Source of the DNA: Devosia aurantiaca | GTDB lineage: Bacteria; Pseudomonadota; Alphaproteobacteria; Rhizobiales; Devosiaceae | Direction of reading: 5' to 3' | Length of the DNA: 64,000 nucleotides | Assembly (NCBI RefSeq): GCF_011058215.1 | Contig: NZ_JAALFG010000001.1 | Location: 1,369,001-1,433,000, forward strand | In this document: positions 1-8,397 of the stretch, piece by piece | Numbering within the stretch: the stretch's first letter is position 1 | How the letters are laid out: each line of letters starts with the position of its first letter | The notes under the pieces: generated by a model | What the model was told of the DNA's origin: nothing | The model's input: the letters and a program-made list of their open reading frames with translations, nothing else | Databases searched by the model: none | Program-made: the position numbers and the translations under genes

Positions 1-1
1 A

Positions 2-445
2 GTGCGCGAAAAGCGCGGCCTTTGTTATTCGGTCTATTCCTTCCACTGGGCCTTCGCCGATAGCGGCGTTTTCGGCGTAGCCGCGGCGACGGGCGAAGAC
101 GAAGTTGGCGAATTGGTGCCGGTGATCCTCGATGAGCTGAAGCGCGCCACCGAAAGCATCAGCGACGAGGAAGTGGTGCGCGTGCGCAACCAGATTCGCG
201 CCGGTCTGCTGATGTCGCTCGAAAGCCCATCGGCCCGTGCCGGCCAGCTCGCGCGCCAGCAGATTCTTTGGGGCCGTCCGATCCAGATGGCGGAAACGGT
301 CGAGCGGATCAACCGCATCACTGCCAACCGCGTCCGCGAAGTCGCCGAGCAGATTTTCTCGGCACCGTCGCCGACCGTGGCCGGGATCGGACCGATCAGC
401 GGCCTCGCCGATGTGGAAAGCATCGGCGAAATGCTGCGCGGGTAA
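2..445 (+). CDS. M16 family zinc peptidase, C-terminal fragment (5' truncated by window edge)
   Basis: Last 147 residues of an insulinase/pitrilysin-type (M16) peptidase; the gene enters from the left edge, so the HxxEH zinc site lies outside. The fragment opens with REKRGLCYS, a conserved segment of the second, non-catalytic M16 domain, and goes on with the helical region GEDEVGELVPVILDELKR seen in bacterial processing-peptidase-like proteins. It ends in TAA seven bases before the acetyltransferase start, so the two are probably co-transcribed. Family members degrade peptides or process precursors in cytoplasm or periplasm; which applies here cannot be told without the N-terminus. Confidence 0.85.
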   Translation: MREKRGLCYSVYSFHWAFADSGVFGVAAATGEDEVGELVPVILDELKRATESISDEEVVRVRNQIRAGLLMSLESPSARAGQLARQQILWGRPIQMAETVERINRITANRVREVAEQIFSAPSPTVAGIGPISGLADVESIGEMLRG

Positions 446-451
446 TTTCCG

Positions 452-1072
452 ATGCTGTGGCCCTGGTCATCCCCGGCGCCGTTTATCACCCTGCGCGGTC
501 CGCGCCTGTCGCTGCGGCTGCCGCAGATGCATGACTATGCGCAGTGGTATGCCCTGCGCCGCGCGAGCCAGGATTTCCTTCGTCCCTTCGAGCCTCGCTG
601 GACCGAACTCGATCTGCAGCGCCGCGTCTTTGCCATGCGCGTGCGCCGCGCCCGCGAAGAGGCGGAGGAGGGGACGGACTATACATTCTTCCTGTTCCGC
701 GGAGAAAATGGCGTGGAAACCCTGGTCGGCGGCATCACGCTTTCCAACATCCGCCGGCGCGCCGCCCAGTTCGTCAGCCTTGGCTATTGGATGGGCCAGA
801 ACTATGCGGGCAAGGGCATGATGACCGAGGGCGTAGCGATCGTCGTGCCCTTTGTGTTCGAGACGCTGGACCTCCACCGCATTCATGCGGCATTTTTGCC
901 CACCAACGCGGCGTCGCGGCGCGTGCTGGAAAAGAACGGCTTCGTCGAGGAAGGCTTCGCCAAGTCCTACCTGCAGATCAATGGCCGCTGGGAGGACCAT
1001 GTATTGATGGGCCTCAATCGCGAGCGCTGGGAAACCTCGCGTTTCGCGCAGCGCCAAGGCTGGGTCGCTTAG
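452..1072 (+). CDS. GNAT family N-acetyltransferase, RimJ-like
   Basis: A 206-residue GNAT acetyltransferase that moves an acetyl group from acetyl-CoA to an amine, in this subfamily usually a protein N-terminus. The acetyl-CoA binding strand and loop are at about residues 109-128 (SLGYWMGQNYAGKGMMTEGV), followed by the typical NAASRRVLEKNGF helix at 152-164. The N-terminal ITLRGPRLSLRLPQ strand is also RimJ/RimL-like. It starts at ATG 452, seven bases after the M16 peptidase stop, so translation is likely linked. The substrate is not deducible from sequence; a RimJ-type ribosomal protein acetylase is only the nearest family. Confidence 0.85.
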   Translation: MLWPWSSPAPFITLRGPRLSLRLPQMHDYAQWYALRRASQDFLRPFEPRWTELDLQRRVFAMRVRRAREEAEEGTDYTFFLFRGENGVETLVGGITLSNIRRRAAQFVSLGYWMGQNYAGKGMMTEGVAIVVPFVFETLDLHRIHAAFLPTNAASRRVLEKNGFVEEGFAKSYLQINGRWEDHVLMGLNRERWETSRFAQRQGWVA

Positions 1073-1236
1073 CCGGTGTTGCCATTGCGCAACATGGCTC
1101 GGCGCTTGTGGCGCAGAACAATCTCCCGTACCAAGTTAGCGCCGCTGGAGGTCGCCACCACTTGCCTCTTTGGGCTTGCTGCACTTTCCGGGATCGCCGC
1201 CACAAAGAAGCCTAGCGCAGGAATTAGCTGCACCTG

Positions 1237-4119
1237 ATGCGTCATCTGTCTGTCTTCGCGTTTCTCCTCGCAATCGCGCTGTTCTGCCTTGCCCCGGCCC
1301 GGGGATTCGAGGTCATTTCGGTCCCCGAGGATGTCAACGCCGTCAATCTTTCCGACGTCATCGAAGTGGTGCCTGGGCAGGGTGGACGCGTTCAGCTTTC
1401 GACCGCTCCGGACGCCGACGGCATCATTCGCCGTATCGAGGTGGTGGCCGGAAACCCGAACACCAATCCGTTCTTCGCCCTGATCGCATTGCGAAATGAC
1501 AGCGACCAGCAGATCCAGCGCCTGCTGGTGGCGCCCTTCTTCCGGCTGCCGGGTTCAGGGGTTTTCCAGCCCGATCTGGGCGCCGCTCGTATTGCCGCGG
1601 TGACCCCGAGCGCCGGCATCCGGCCGGAGCGTATTGCGGATCCCGAGAGCGACGTTTTCGAGGTGACGCTCGACCCTGGCGCCACCATGACCGTGGTGGC
1701 CGAACTCTCCTCCCCGCGCCTGCCCGAGCTTTATCTCTGGGAGCCTGGCGCTTATCGCGATTATGTCAACTCCTTCACCTTGTTCCGTGGCGTGGTGCTG
1801 GGCGTGGCGTCACTGGCGGCCGTGTTCTTGACCATCATGTTCGTGGTCAAGGGTCGCGGCGTGTTCCCGGCGACGGCCGCTTTTGCCTGGGCCGTTTTGG
1901 CTTACCTTTTGATCGATTTCGGGCTGCTGGGCCGTATTCTCGGCCTATCCGCCTCCGGCATGCAGCCGCTGCGTGCAGCGGCGGAAGCTGGACTGGCGAC
2001 GACGCTAGCGGGCTTCCTTTTCATCTACCTCAATCTTCACCGCTGGCACCTGCGCTTCATCCATCTGGCGCTCGGGCTCGGAGCGCTGTTTCTCGCGCTC
2101 TTTGCCTTTGCCTTCTTCGACCCATCCATTGCCGCAACGATCTCCCGCCTGGTCATGGCTCTGCTCGGCATTTCGGGCTTCTTCTTGATCCTGCTCCTGG
2201 CACTGCGCGGCTACGATCGGGCCGTGCTCCTCGTGCCCACCTGGATCATCTATATTGCGCTCTTGTTCTATGCCTGGCTGGTGATCTCGGGGCAGGTCAC
2301 CAATGACGTTGCGCAGCCTGCTGTTGCGGGTGGCTTGGTGCTTATCGTCATGTTGCTTGGCTTCACGTCGGTGCAGCATGCCTTTTCGGAAGGGCAGGTG
2401 ACGATCGGCACGTTGAGCGAAGTCGAACGCCGCGCCCTGGCGCTCACCGGTTCCGGCGATTTCGTTTTCGACTGGAACATCGAGCGCGACCGCGTCACGG
2501 TCAGCGATGAACTGACCACGCGTCTGGGGGAGAAGCGTGGCGCCATGCGCGGCGCCATCAAGCGTTGGCTCGATCGTGTCCATCCCGACGATCGTGATCG
2601 CTTCCGCACCGCTTTCGACACTCTGGTCGAACTGCGACGCGGCAAGGTTTCGTCCGACATCCGCGTTGCCGGCCACGATGGCAATTATCGCTCCTTCCGC
2701 ATGCGCGTGAAGCCGGTGCTCGGTGGTGACGGACAGGTCAACCGCATCGTCGGCACGCTGCAGGACGTGACCGAAGATCGGGCCTCGCGCGAGCGCCTGT
2801 TGCACGACGCGGTTCATGACAGCCTCACCGGCCTGCCCAACCGCCAGCTCTTCCTCGACCGCCTGGAACGCGCCCTTGTGCGCGCCAAGACGCCGGGCGG
2901 CACCAAGCCGGCCGTGTTCCTGATCGACATCGATCGCTTCATGGAGCTCGAAGAGCGGATCGGCCATTCGGCAGCGGACTCGGTGCTTCTGGCGATCGCC
3001 CGTCGTATATCCCGCATCATGCGACCGCTCGACACGGTGGCGCGGATCACCGGCGACCAGTTCGCCGTCATCCTTGCCTCCGAACAGGCTGCGGCCAAGA
3101 TTGCGGAAACCGCCGAGCAGATCCGTAAGGCGCTCAAGGCACCGTTCAACTTCGGCGATCGCGATCTGACGCTGACCGCTTCTATTGGTGTCACCATTTA
3201 TGACAGCAACCCGGTGGGCGCGCCCGATGTGCTTCGCGATGCCGAACTCGCCATGTATTACGCCAAGCGCCTCGGCGGCGACCGCATCGAGGCCTATCGC
3301 GCCTCGGCACGATCGATCGCCTCCTACAACAAGGCCAGCGAGGAAGATCTCGAGCGCGGCATGACGCAGGGCGAACTGCAGGTGCAGTTCCAGCCGGTGA
3401 TGGATATCACGACCCGCAAGATCGCCGGGGCCGAGGCGCTGATGCGCTGGCTGCACCCGACGCGCGGCATCGTCCCGCCCAGCGAGTTCATTACCCTTGC
3501 CGAACGCTCTGGCCAGATCGAGCGGCTGGGCCGCATCGCCTTTGAGCAGGCCGCGTTTCAGATGCGCGACTGGATGACGACGATCCAGAGCATGCCGGAA
3601 GACTTCTTTGTTTCGGTGAACCTCTCACCCGGCCAGCTGGCAGATCGAAGCCTCCTCAACGACATCAGGGCGGTGATCGGTGACAACCCCGGCATCGCCA
3701 ATCACCTCAAGCTGGAGCTGACCGAGTCGCAGGTGATGACCAATCCCGAGCATTCCGCTTTCATGCTAGAGGCTCTGCGCGGCATGGGCCTGGGATTGGC
3801 GCTCGACGATTTCGGCAACGGCCACTCGTCGCTTAGCTATCTTCACCGCTTTCCATTCGACACGATCAAGATCCCGGCTGATTTCGTCTCCATGGGCGAC
3901 AACAAATCGCTCGGCCACACGCAGGCGCCGATCATCAAGTCCATCGTCACCCTGGCGCAGGACCTTGATCTCATGGTGATTGCCGAGGGCGTCGAAACGC
4001 CGGGCGACATCGAACTGCTGAAGGGTCTCAATTGCCGCCTGGGGCAGGGCTTCGCCTTCGGCGCGGCCATGACCGCGCCAGAATTTGGCAAGCACCTGGC
4101 GGCGCAGCTCGCGAAGTAA
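1237..4119 (+). CDS. Membrane 7TM-PAS-GGDEF-EAL c-di-GMP signalling protein
   Basis: A 960-residue inner-membrane protein. Order: signal peptide (1-23), periplasmic sensor-like domain (about 25-175), seven hydrophobic helices (about 180-390), PAS domain (about 400-510), GGDEF (about 525-680), EAL (about 705-950). The cyclase signature reads TGDQF instead of GGDEF, so diguanylate cyclase activity is doubtful. The EAL domain keeps EALMRW, the Asn of VSVNLSP, LELTES, DDFGNG, the Lys of TIKIP, AEGVET and GQGF, so phosphodiesterase activity is plausible. The degenerate cyclase may serve as a regulatory GTP site, as known in other such hybrids. The preceding 160 bases hold no gene. The protein stands alone on this strand; YqgE is convergent. 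Confidence 0.9.
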   Translation: MRHLSVFAFLLAIALFCLAPARGFEVISVPEDVNAVNLSDVIEVVPGQGGRVQLSTAPDADGIIRRIEVVAGNPNTNPFFALIALRNDSDQQIQRLLVAPFFRLPGSGVFQPDLGAARIAAVTPSAGIRPERIADPESDVFEVTLDPGATMTVVAELSSPRLPELYLWEPGAYRDYVNSFTLFRGVVLGVASLAAVFLTIMFVVKGRGVFPATAAFAWAVLAYLLIDFGLLGRILGLSASGMQPLRAAAEAGLATTLAGFLFIYLNLHRWHLRFIHLALGLGALFLALFAFAFFDPSIAATISRLVMALLGISGFFLILLLALRGYDRAVLLVPTWIIYIALLFYAWLVISGQVTNDVAQPAVAGGLVLIVMLLGFTSVQHAFSEGQVTIGTLSEVERRALALTGSGDFVFDWNIERDRVTVSDELTTRLGEKRGAMRGAIKRWLDRVHPDDRDRFRTAFDTLVELRRGKVSSDIRVAGHDGNYRSFRMRVKPVLGGDGQVNRIVGTLQDVTEDRASRERLLHDAVHDSLTGLPNRQLFLDRLERALVRAKTPGGTKPAVFLIDIDRFMELEERIGHSAADSVLLAIARRISRIMRPLDTVARITGDQFAVILASEQAAAKIAETAEQIRKALKAPFNFGDRDLTLTASIGVTIYDSNPVGAPDVLRDAELAMYYAKRLGGDRIEAYRASARSIASYNKASEEDLERGMTQGELQVQFQPVMDITTRKIAGAEALMRWLHPTRGIVPPSEFITLAERSGQIERLGRIAFEQAAFQMRDWMTTIQSMPEDFFVSVNLSPGQLADRSLLNDIRAVIGDNPGIANHLKLELTESQVMTNPEHSAFMLEALRGMGLGLALDDFGNGHSSLSYLHRFPFDTIKIPADFVSMGDNKSLGHTQAPIIKSIVTLAQDLDLMVIAEGVETPGDIELLKGLNCRLGQGFAFGAAMTAPEFGKHLAAQLAK

Positions 4120-4122
4120 TTG

Positions 4123-4698
4123 CTAGCCGTGGCCGGCTTCTGAACTCAGCGTCGCTCGGGTGATATGAAGGCTGGCCAGGGCATGATCGTATCGGTCCTC
4201 GACCGGCACATCGAAGATCAGCTCGCGGTTAAACGGCACCGTCAGCCAGCCATTGGCGGTGATCTCGCTTTCGAGCTGCCCGGCGCTCCAGCCGCAGCAG
4301 CCCAGGGCAAAGAGCGAGCGCTTGGGCGCAGGACCGAAGGCCATGGCCTTGAGCACATCCAGCGTGGCGGTCAGCCCTACTTCCTCGGTGACTTTATAGG
4401 TGTTGCCGCTGTGGTAATCGCCACTGTGCAGCACGAAGCCGCGGCCTTTTTCTACCGGACCGCCACGCATCACGGCACGCTGGCGAATGCTGTCCGGGAG
4501 GCGAATGACCGCGTCCGGATCGCCGAGATCGAGCTCGTCGATGATATCGGCAAAGGTGAGATTGGCGAGCTCGTGGTTGACGACGAGCCCCATGGCGCCC
4601 TCGGCGCCGTGCCCGACGACGAGGATGACGCTTTCCGCGAAACGCTCGTCTTCCATGTCGGGCATAGCGACGAGAAATTGGCCTTCGAGTGAATTCAT
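4123..4698 (-). CDS. YqgE/AlgH family protein (UPF0301)
   Basis: A 191-residue member of the YqgE/AlgH family. The start at ATG 4698 gives the family N-terminus MNSLEGQFLVAMPDMEDERF; the open frame runs further upstream but that extension (MLPAGKLGTGQRG...) is not conserved-looking. Characteristic stretches are VGHGAEGAMGLVVN and the GGPV segment followed by FVLHSGDY. The biochemical role is unsettled: the family is linked to transcriptional effects (AlgH) in pseudomonads and has no proven catalytic residues. It is convergent with the EAL protein, with only three bases between stops, and divergent from the DsbD-like gene. Confidence 0.9.
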   Translation of the reverse strand: MNSLEGQFLVAMPDMEDERFAESVILVVGHGAEGAMGLVVNHELANLTFADIIDELDLGDPDAVIRLPDSIRQRAVMRGGPVEKGRGFVLHSGDYHSGNTYKVTEEVGLTATLDVLKAMAFGPAPKRSLFALGCCGWSAGQLESEITANGWLTVPFNRELIFDVPVEDRYDHALASLHITRATLSSEAGHG

Positions 4699-4817
4699 GC
4701 CGCTAATGTAAGCGCCGCGCTGCCCTGTGCCAAGCTTGCCAGCAGGCAGCAAGGCTTCACGAAGCCATGAAGCCGGGGTGGGTGTTCGTTCACCTTTTCC
4801 TGCGTTAATTCCGCGCT

Positions 4818-5662
4818 ATGCGTTTACCCGTCCTCGCCAGTGCCGCGCTTGCTCTGATCGCTCCTGTCGGCGCTGCAGAAACGCCATGGCAGGAGGTGGC
4901 GCCGGGCGTGGCGATGCGTCTCATCAGTACCGGCGAGATCACTGACGGCGGCGAAACCCTGGTCGCGCTTGAGCTAGACATGCCCGACGACACCAAGACC
5001 TATTGGCGCGTGCCCGGGGAAACCGGTCTTCCCCTGGATCTTGATTTTACCGCATCTACGGGCATCGGCTCCCATCGGGTGCTGTGGCCGTATCCCTTGC
5101 GCGAGGACAAGAACGGCTATCTCGACTACGTTTATTACGGCCACACGGTCCTGCCGCTCGCCATTGACGTGACCGATCCGGCGGCGCGACTGGACGTCGC
5201 CATTACACTTGGAGTTTGCTCCGATATCTGCATCCCGGCACAGGCCCGTTTCGCGCTTCCCATCTTCGATAAGAAGCCGGATCGACCGAGCGCGCTGCGC
5301 ATTCGGCAGGCGCTGGCCGAGGTGCCACTGGCTTGGGACGGAAGCGGCGAGCCAATTGGTGACGTCGAAATGGCTGGTGAGCAACTTGCAGTAGAAGTCG
5401 CGCCGGATCTGTTGGATTCTCAAAGCCTGATTGCGGCGACAGACAGTGGCGAAACCCTTTTTGGCGCGCCGCAAAAAGTCCGCAAGCCGGATTAGTGCTC
5501 CTTCCCATCCTGGGCAAAACCGACAATAGTGCCCTCGACGGCATGGATGTGGAACTCACCTTCATGACCGACAGGGGCGCCTATATGGTGAGCCGGTCGA
5601 TCGAGGCTGGCGACGGGGTGGATACGGTTTCGATCAACGACGAGGGCGAGCCCGGTCGATGA
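4818..5662 (+). CDS. Periplasmic DsbD N-terminal-domain-like protein (frame break near 5492)
   Basis: Secreted protein of about 281 residues with a signal peptide at 1-20 (ending PVGAA). It resembles the N-terminal alpha domain of the thiol:disulfide reductase DsbD, including a CSDIC cysteine pair at 134 and 138 that in DsbD passes electrons to periplasmic partners. No membrane or thioredoxin domain follows, so it would need a separate electron donor. The frame stops at 5493-5495, but the next frame continues without a gap (VLLPILGKTDNSALDG ...) to TGA 5662. Adding one T at 5492-5493 restores GAT-TTA-GTG and a continuous protein. Probably expressed with the peroxiredoxin just downstream, which makes a redox role likely but unproven. 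Confidence 0.75.
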
Positions 5663-5723
5663 CGAGCCGGGACGAAACGAAGCTTGGCGGCACGTGCTGC
5701 CGGTATATGGGGCATTTTCATCT

Positions 5724-6215
5724 ATGATTGAACGCGGCGATGCGATCCCTTCGGTCGGGATCAAGCTGATCACAGCCTCCGGGATCGAAGACACGACCAG
5801 CGATGCTATTCTCGGGCAAGGCACGGTCGTGCTGTTTTCCGTCCCCGGTGCCTTTACGCCAACCTGCCACGTCAACCATTTGCCGAGCTTTATCTCCAAC
5901 GCGGCAAAGCTCGAGGCTGCCGGCGTTAGCCGCATCGTCTGCGTCGCGACCAATGATCACCACGTAATGAAAGCCTGGGCCGAGGCCTCCAACGCGCTCG
6001 ACACGCTGGACTTCATCGCCGATGGCAATGCCGATCTCGCGCGTGCACTCGGGCTCGACAAGGATTTTTCGAAGTCCAGCATGGGTGTGCGCTATGTTCG
6101 CGCCGCCATGATCATCAAGGATGGGATCGTCGGAGATGTGTTCGTGGAAGATGCGCCCGGCATCACGGCGACCGGCGCCCCAGCCATCCTGATGGCCCTC
6201 GAAGCCGCTGCCTAA
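5724..6215 (+). CDS. Peroxiredoxin, Prx5 type
   Basis: A 163-residue thiol peroxidase that reduces hydrogen peroxide and organic hydroperoxides. The Prx5 signature PGAFTPTCHVNHLPSF carries the peroxidatic cysteine at residue 48. No glutaredoxin domain is fused, unlike hybrid Prx5 proteins, so a separate thioredoxin or glutaredoxin must reduce it. ATG 5724 was chosen because it begins with the family N-terminus MIERGDAIPS; a 10-residue upstream extension is possible but unlike the family. It has no signal peptide and is thus cytoplasmic, about 60 bases after the DsbD-like gene. Confidence 0.92.
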   Translation: MIERGDAIPSVGIKLITASGIEDTTSDAILGQGTVVLFSVPGAFTPTCHVNHLPSFISNAAKLEAAGVSRIVCVATNDHHVMKAWAEASNALDTLDFIADGNADLARALGLDKDFSKSSMGVRYVRAAMIIKDGIVGDVFVEDAPGITATGAPAILMALEAAA

Positions 6216-6237
6216 CCGTCAGGAGCCAGGTTCGACC

Positions 6238-6819
6238 ATGACGACAACATTCACATCCGCGCTCCGCTTCTCCGCTCTCGGCGCCTTGGCAGCTTTGCTC
6301 GCCGGTTGCTCCATGGGCGGCATGATGGGCGGGGGTTCTGCAGCGAACGCGAACCTTCAGAACGCTACGGCCAGCCCGCAAGCGGTTGCGCAGGCTCAGA
6401 CCAGCGCGCTGCCCGTGATCGCGACCGAATGCCCGCCGATCAAGGTGAGGCTCGGCGGCGAGGCCATGTATTATTACGGCGGTGGCCGGGCTGGCGACCC
6501 ACGGTCCCTGCAATATCAAGGCGTTATCGACGAGACGTCGCGCAACTGCATCGTCTCCAACGGCAAGATCACGGTCAATATGGGCGCAAGCGGTCGCGTG
6601 CTGCTCGGGCCGGCGGGCACCCAGACTTCGATCAATGCTCCGATCCGCTTTGCCGTCGAGCGCGACGGACAGGCGATCTTTTCGGAAAAATACACCGTGG
6701 CCGTGCCGATCGTACCGCCGGCGCAGACGGCGGAATTCGTCAAGGTGGTGGAAAACGTCACCATCCCGTATCTGGGTGGTGAGACCATCACCATCTGGGT
6801 CGGTTTCGACACCAAGTAG
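6238..6819 (+). CDS. Putative outer-membrane or periplasmic lipoprotein of unknown function
   Basis: A 193-residue lipoprotein. The signal peptide ends in the lipobox LLAGC, with lipidation expected at Cys24. Next comes a Gly/Met/Ala/Gln-rich linker (about 25-58) and then a beta-rich domain that includes CPPIKVRLGGEAMYYYGGG. The residue after the lipidated Cys is Ser, which in the E. coli rule favours sorting to the outer membrane. I do not recognise a named domain; I recall similar lipoproteins in other Hyphomicrobiales. It lies 22 bases after the peroxiredoxin stop and ends at a strong terminator, so it is probably the last gene of that unit. Confidence 0.75.
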   Translation: MTTTFTSALRFSALGALAALLAGCSMGGMMGGGSAANANLQNATASPQAVAQAQTSALPVIATECPPIKVRLGGEAMYYYGGGRAGDPRSLQYQGVIDETSRNCIVSNGKITVNMGASGRVLLGPAGTQTSINAPIRFAVERDGQAIFSEKYTVAVPIVPPAQTAEFVKVVENVTIPYLGGETITIWVGFDTK

Positions 6820-6820
6820 C

Positions 6821-6848
6821 AAAAAGGCCCGGTTTCCCGGGCCTTTTC
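6821..6848. terminator. Bidirectional intrinsic terminator between lipoprotein and gcvPB
   Basis: A GC-rich hairpin, AAAGGCCCGG pairing with CCGGGCCTTT around a short loop, has T-rich sequence on both sides (TTTTCTT on plus, TTTTT on minus). It sits exactly between two convergent stop codons and could end transcription from both. Confidence 0.85.
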
Positions 6849-8397
6849 TTATTCAGCAGCCTTGGGAAGATCGACCGGCCGTTCCCACTTGAGGATCGGC
6901 TGGCGGGCGGCTCGTGTTTCGTCGAGCCGGCGGCGCGGGGCCTTGGTGGGAGCGGAGGTGAAGCGCGCCGAATTGCCGTCTTTTGCGTCCTTGGCCAGCT
7001 CCAGCATCACGTCGCAGAAGCGGTCAAGTGTTTGTTTGCTCTCGCTTTCTGTCGGTTCGACCAGCATGGCGCCGTGGACGACCAGCGGGAAATACATGGT
7101 CATCGGATGGAAGCCTTCGTCGATCATGGCCTTGGCAAAATCGAGGGTGGAAACGCCGCTGTCCTTGAGGAAGCTGTCGTCGAAAAGGGCTTCATGCATG
7201 GTCGGATAGTCCGGGAACGGCACCGAAAAAGCGTGTTCCAGCCGTGACTTGATGTAGTTGGCGTTGAGCACCGCATCCTGCGCTGCTTGGGCCAGACCAT
7301 CGGCGCCGTGGCTCAGCATATAGGTGAGGGCGCGGACATACATGCCCATTTGGCCGTGGAAGGCGGTGACGCGACCGAGAGCATTTGCCTCGATGTGCTC
7401 GATAAGTTCAAGGCGGTCCTGGACCCCTTTGATGAACGGAACTGGAGCAAACGGCGCCAGGGCCGCCGAGAGCACGACCGGACCCGCACCCGGACCGCCA
7501 CCGCCATGCGGGGTCGAGAAGGTTTTGTGAAGGTTGATGTGCATGGCGTCGATGCCCAGATCGCCCGGACGCACCACGCCCGCCCATGATGGCGTTGAAA
7601 TTGGCGCCGTCGCAGTAGAAGAAGGCGCCGGCATCGTGCACCGCTTGCGCGATCTCGATGACCTGCGGTTCGAAGAGGCCGCAGGTGTTGGGATTGGTCA
7701 GCATGATGGCAGCGACATCCGGCGATAGCGCCGCCTTGACCGCTTCCACATCGACCGTGCCATCAGCGCGGGCGGGCACCGGCTTGACCGTGTAGCCGAG
7801 AAAGGCGGCGGTGGCCGGATTGGTGCCATGAGCGCTTTCGGGAACGAGGACGATCGTGCGATGCGCTTCGCCCTTGGCTTCCTGCGCGGCCTTGATCGCC
7901 ATCATGCCGAGCAGCTCGCCATGCGCGCCGGCCTTTGGAGACAGAGCCACCGCAGCGGTGTTGGTCAAAGTAAGAAGCCAGTGGCTGAGCTCGTTCATGA
8001 GTTCGAGCGCGCCTTGCACCGTGGAGACCGGCTGCAACGGATGAATGTCGCTGAAGCCGGGGAGCCGCGCCATTTTCTCATTGAGGCGCGGATTGTGCTT
8101 CATGGTGCAGGAGCCAAGCGGATACATGCCCGAATCGATCGAGTGATTGAGCCGGCTGAGCCGCACATAGTGGCGCATGGCTTCCGGCTCGGTGAGGCCG
8201 GCCAGATCGAGCTTGCTCTTGCGACCGAAGCCGCCGAGGCGATCGGTGGCAAGGTCGACTTCTGGCAGGTCGACGCCGGAATGCTCGGTGTCGCCGATTT
8301 CAAACAGCAGCGGTTCGTCGGGCAGGAGAGCCGAGCCGGATGCCGAGGTGCCCAGGGTACCGATGCCGGTGGGACGGCCTTGTGTGTTCATGCTCAT
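6849..8397 (-). CDS. gcvPB: Glycine dehydrogenase (decarboxylating) subunit 2, P-protein beta (frame break near 7580)
   Basis: PLP-dependent half of the glycine cleavage P-protein; with GcvPA it decarboxylates glycine and loads the aminomethyl group onto lipoyl-GcvH. About 515 residues. The cofactor lysine is in NLHKTFSTPHGGGGPG. Substrate-site stretches YPLGSCTMKHNP and PESAHGTNPATAA are intact. The frame changes at about 7578-7585 inside a G/C-rich run: upstream reads DGANFNAIMGG, downstream VRPGDLGIDAMHINL. One extra base (or two missing) explains it. The start codon overlaps the gcvPA stop by four bases (ATGA), indicating translational coupling. It is the last gene of the gcv operon and ends at a terminator. 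Confidence 0.92.

Noticed and set aside
2005..3456. A 483-codon open frame on the minus strand inside the GGDEF-EAL gene
   Set aside because: It is the antisense shadow of a GC-rich gene; no domain, no start signal, and the plus-strand protein is clearly conserved.
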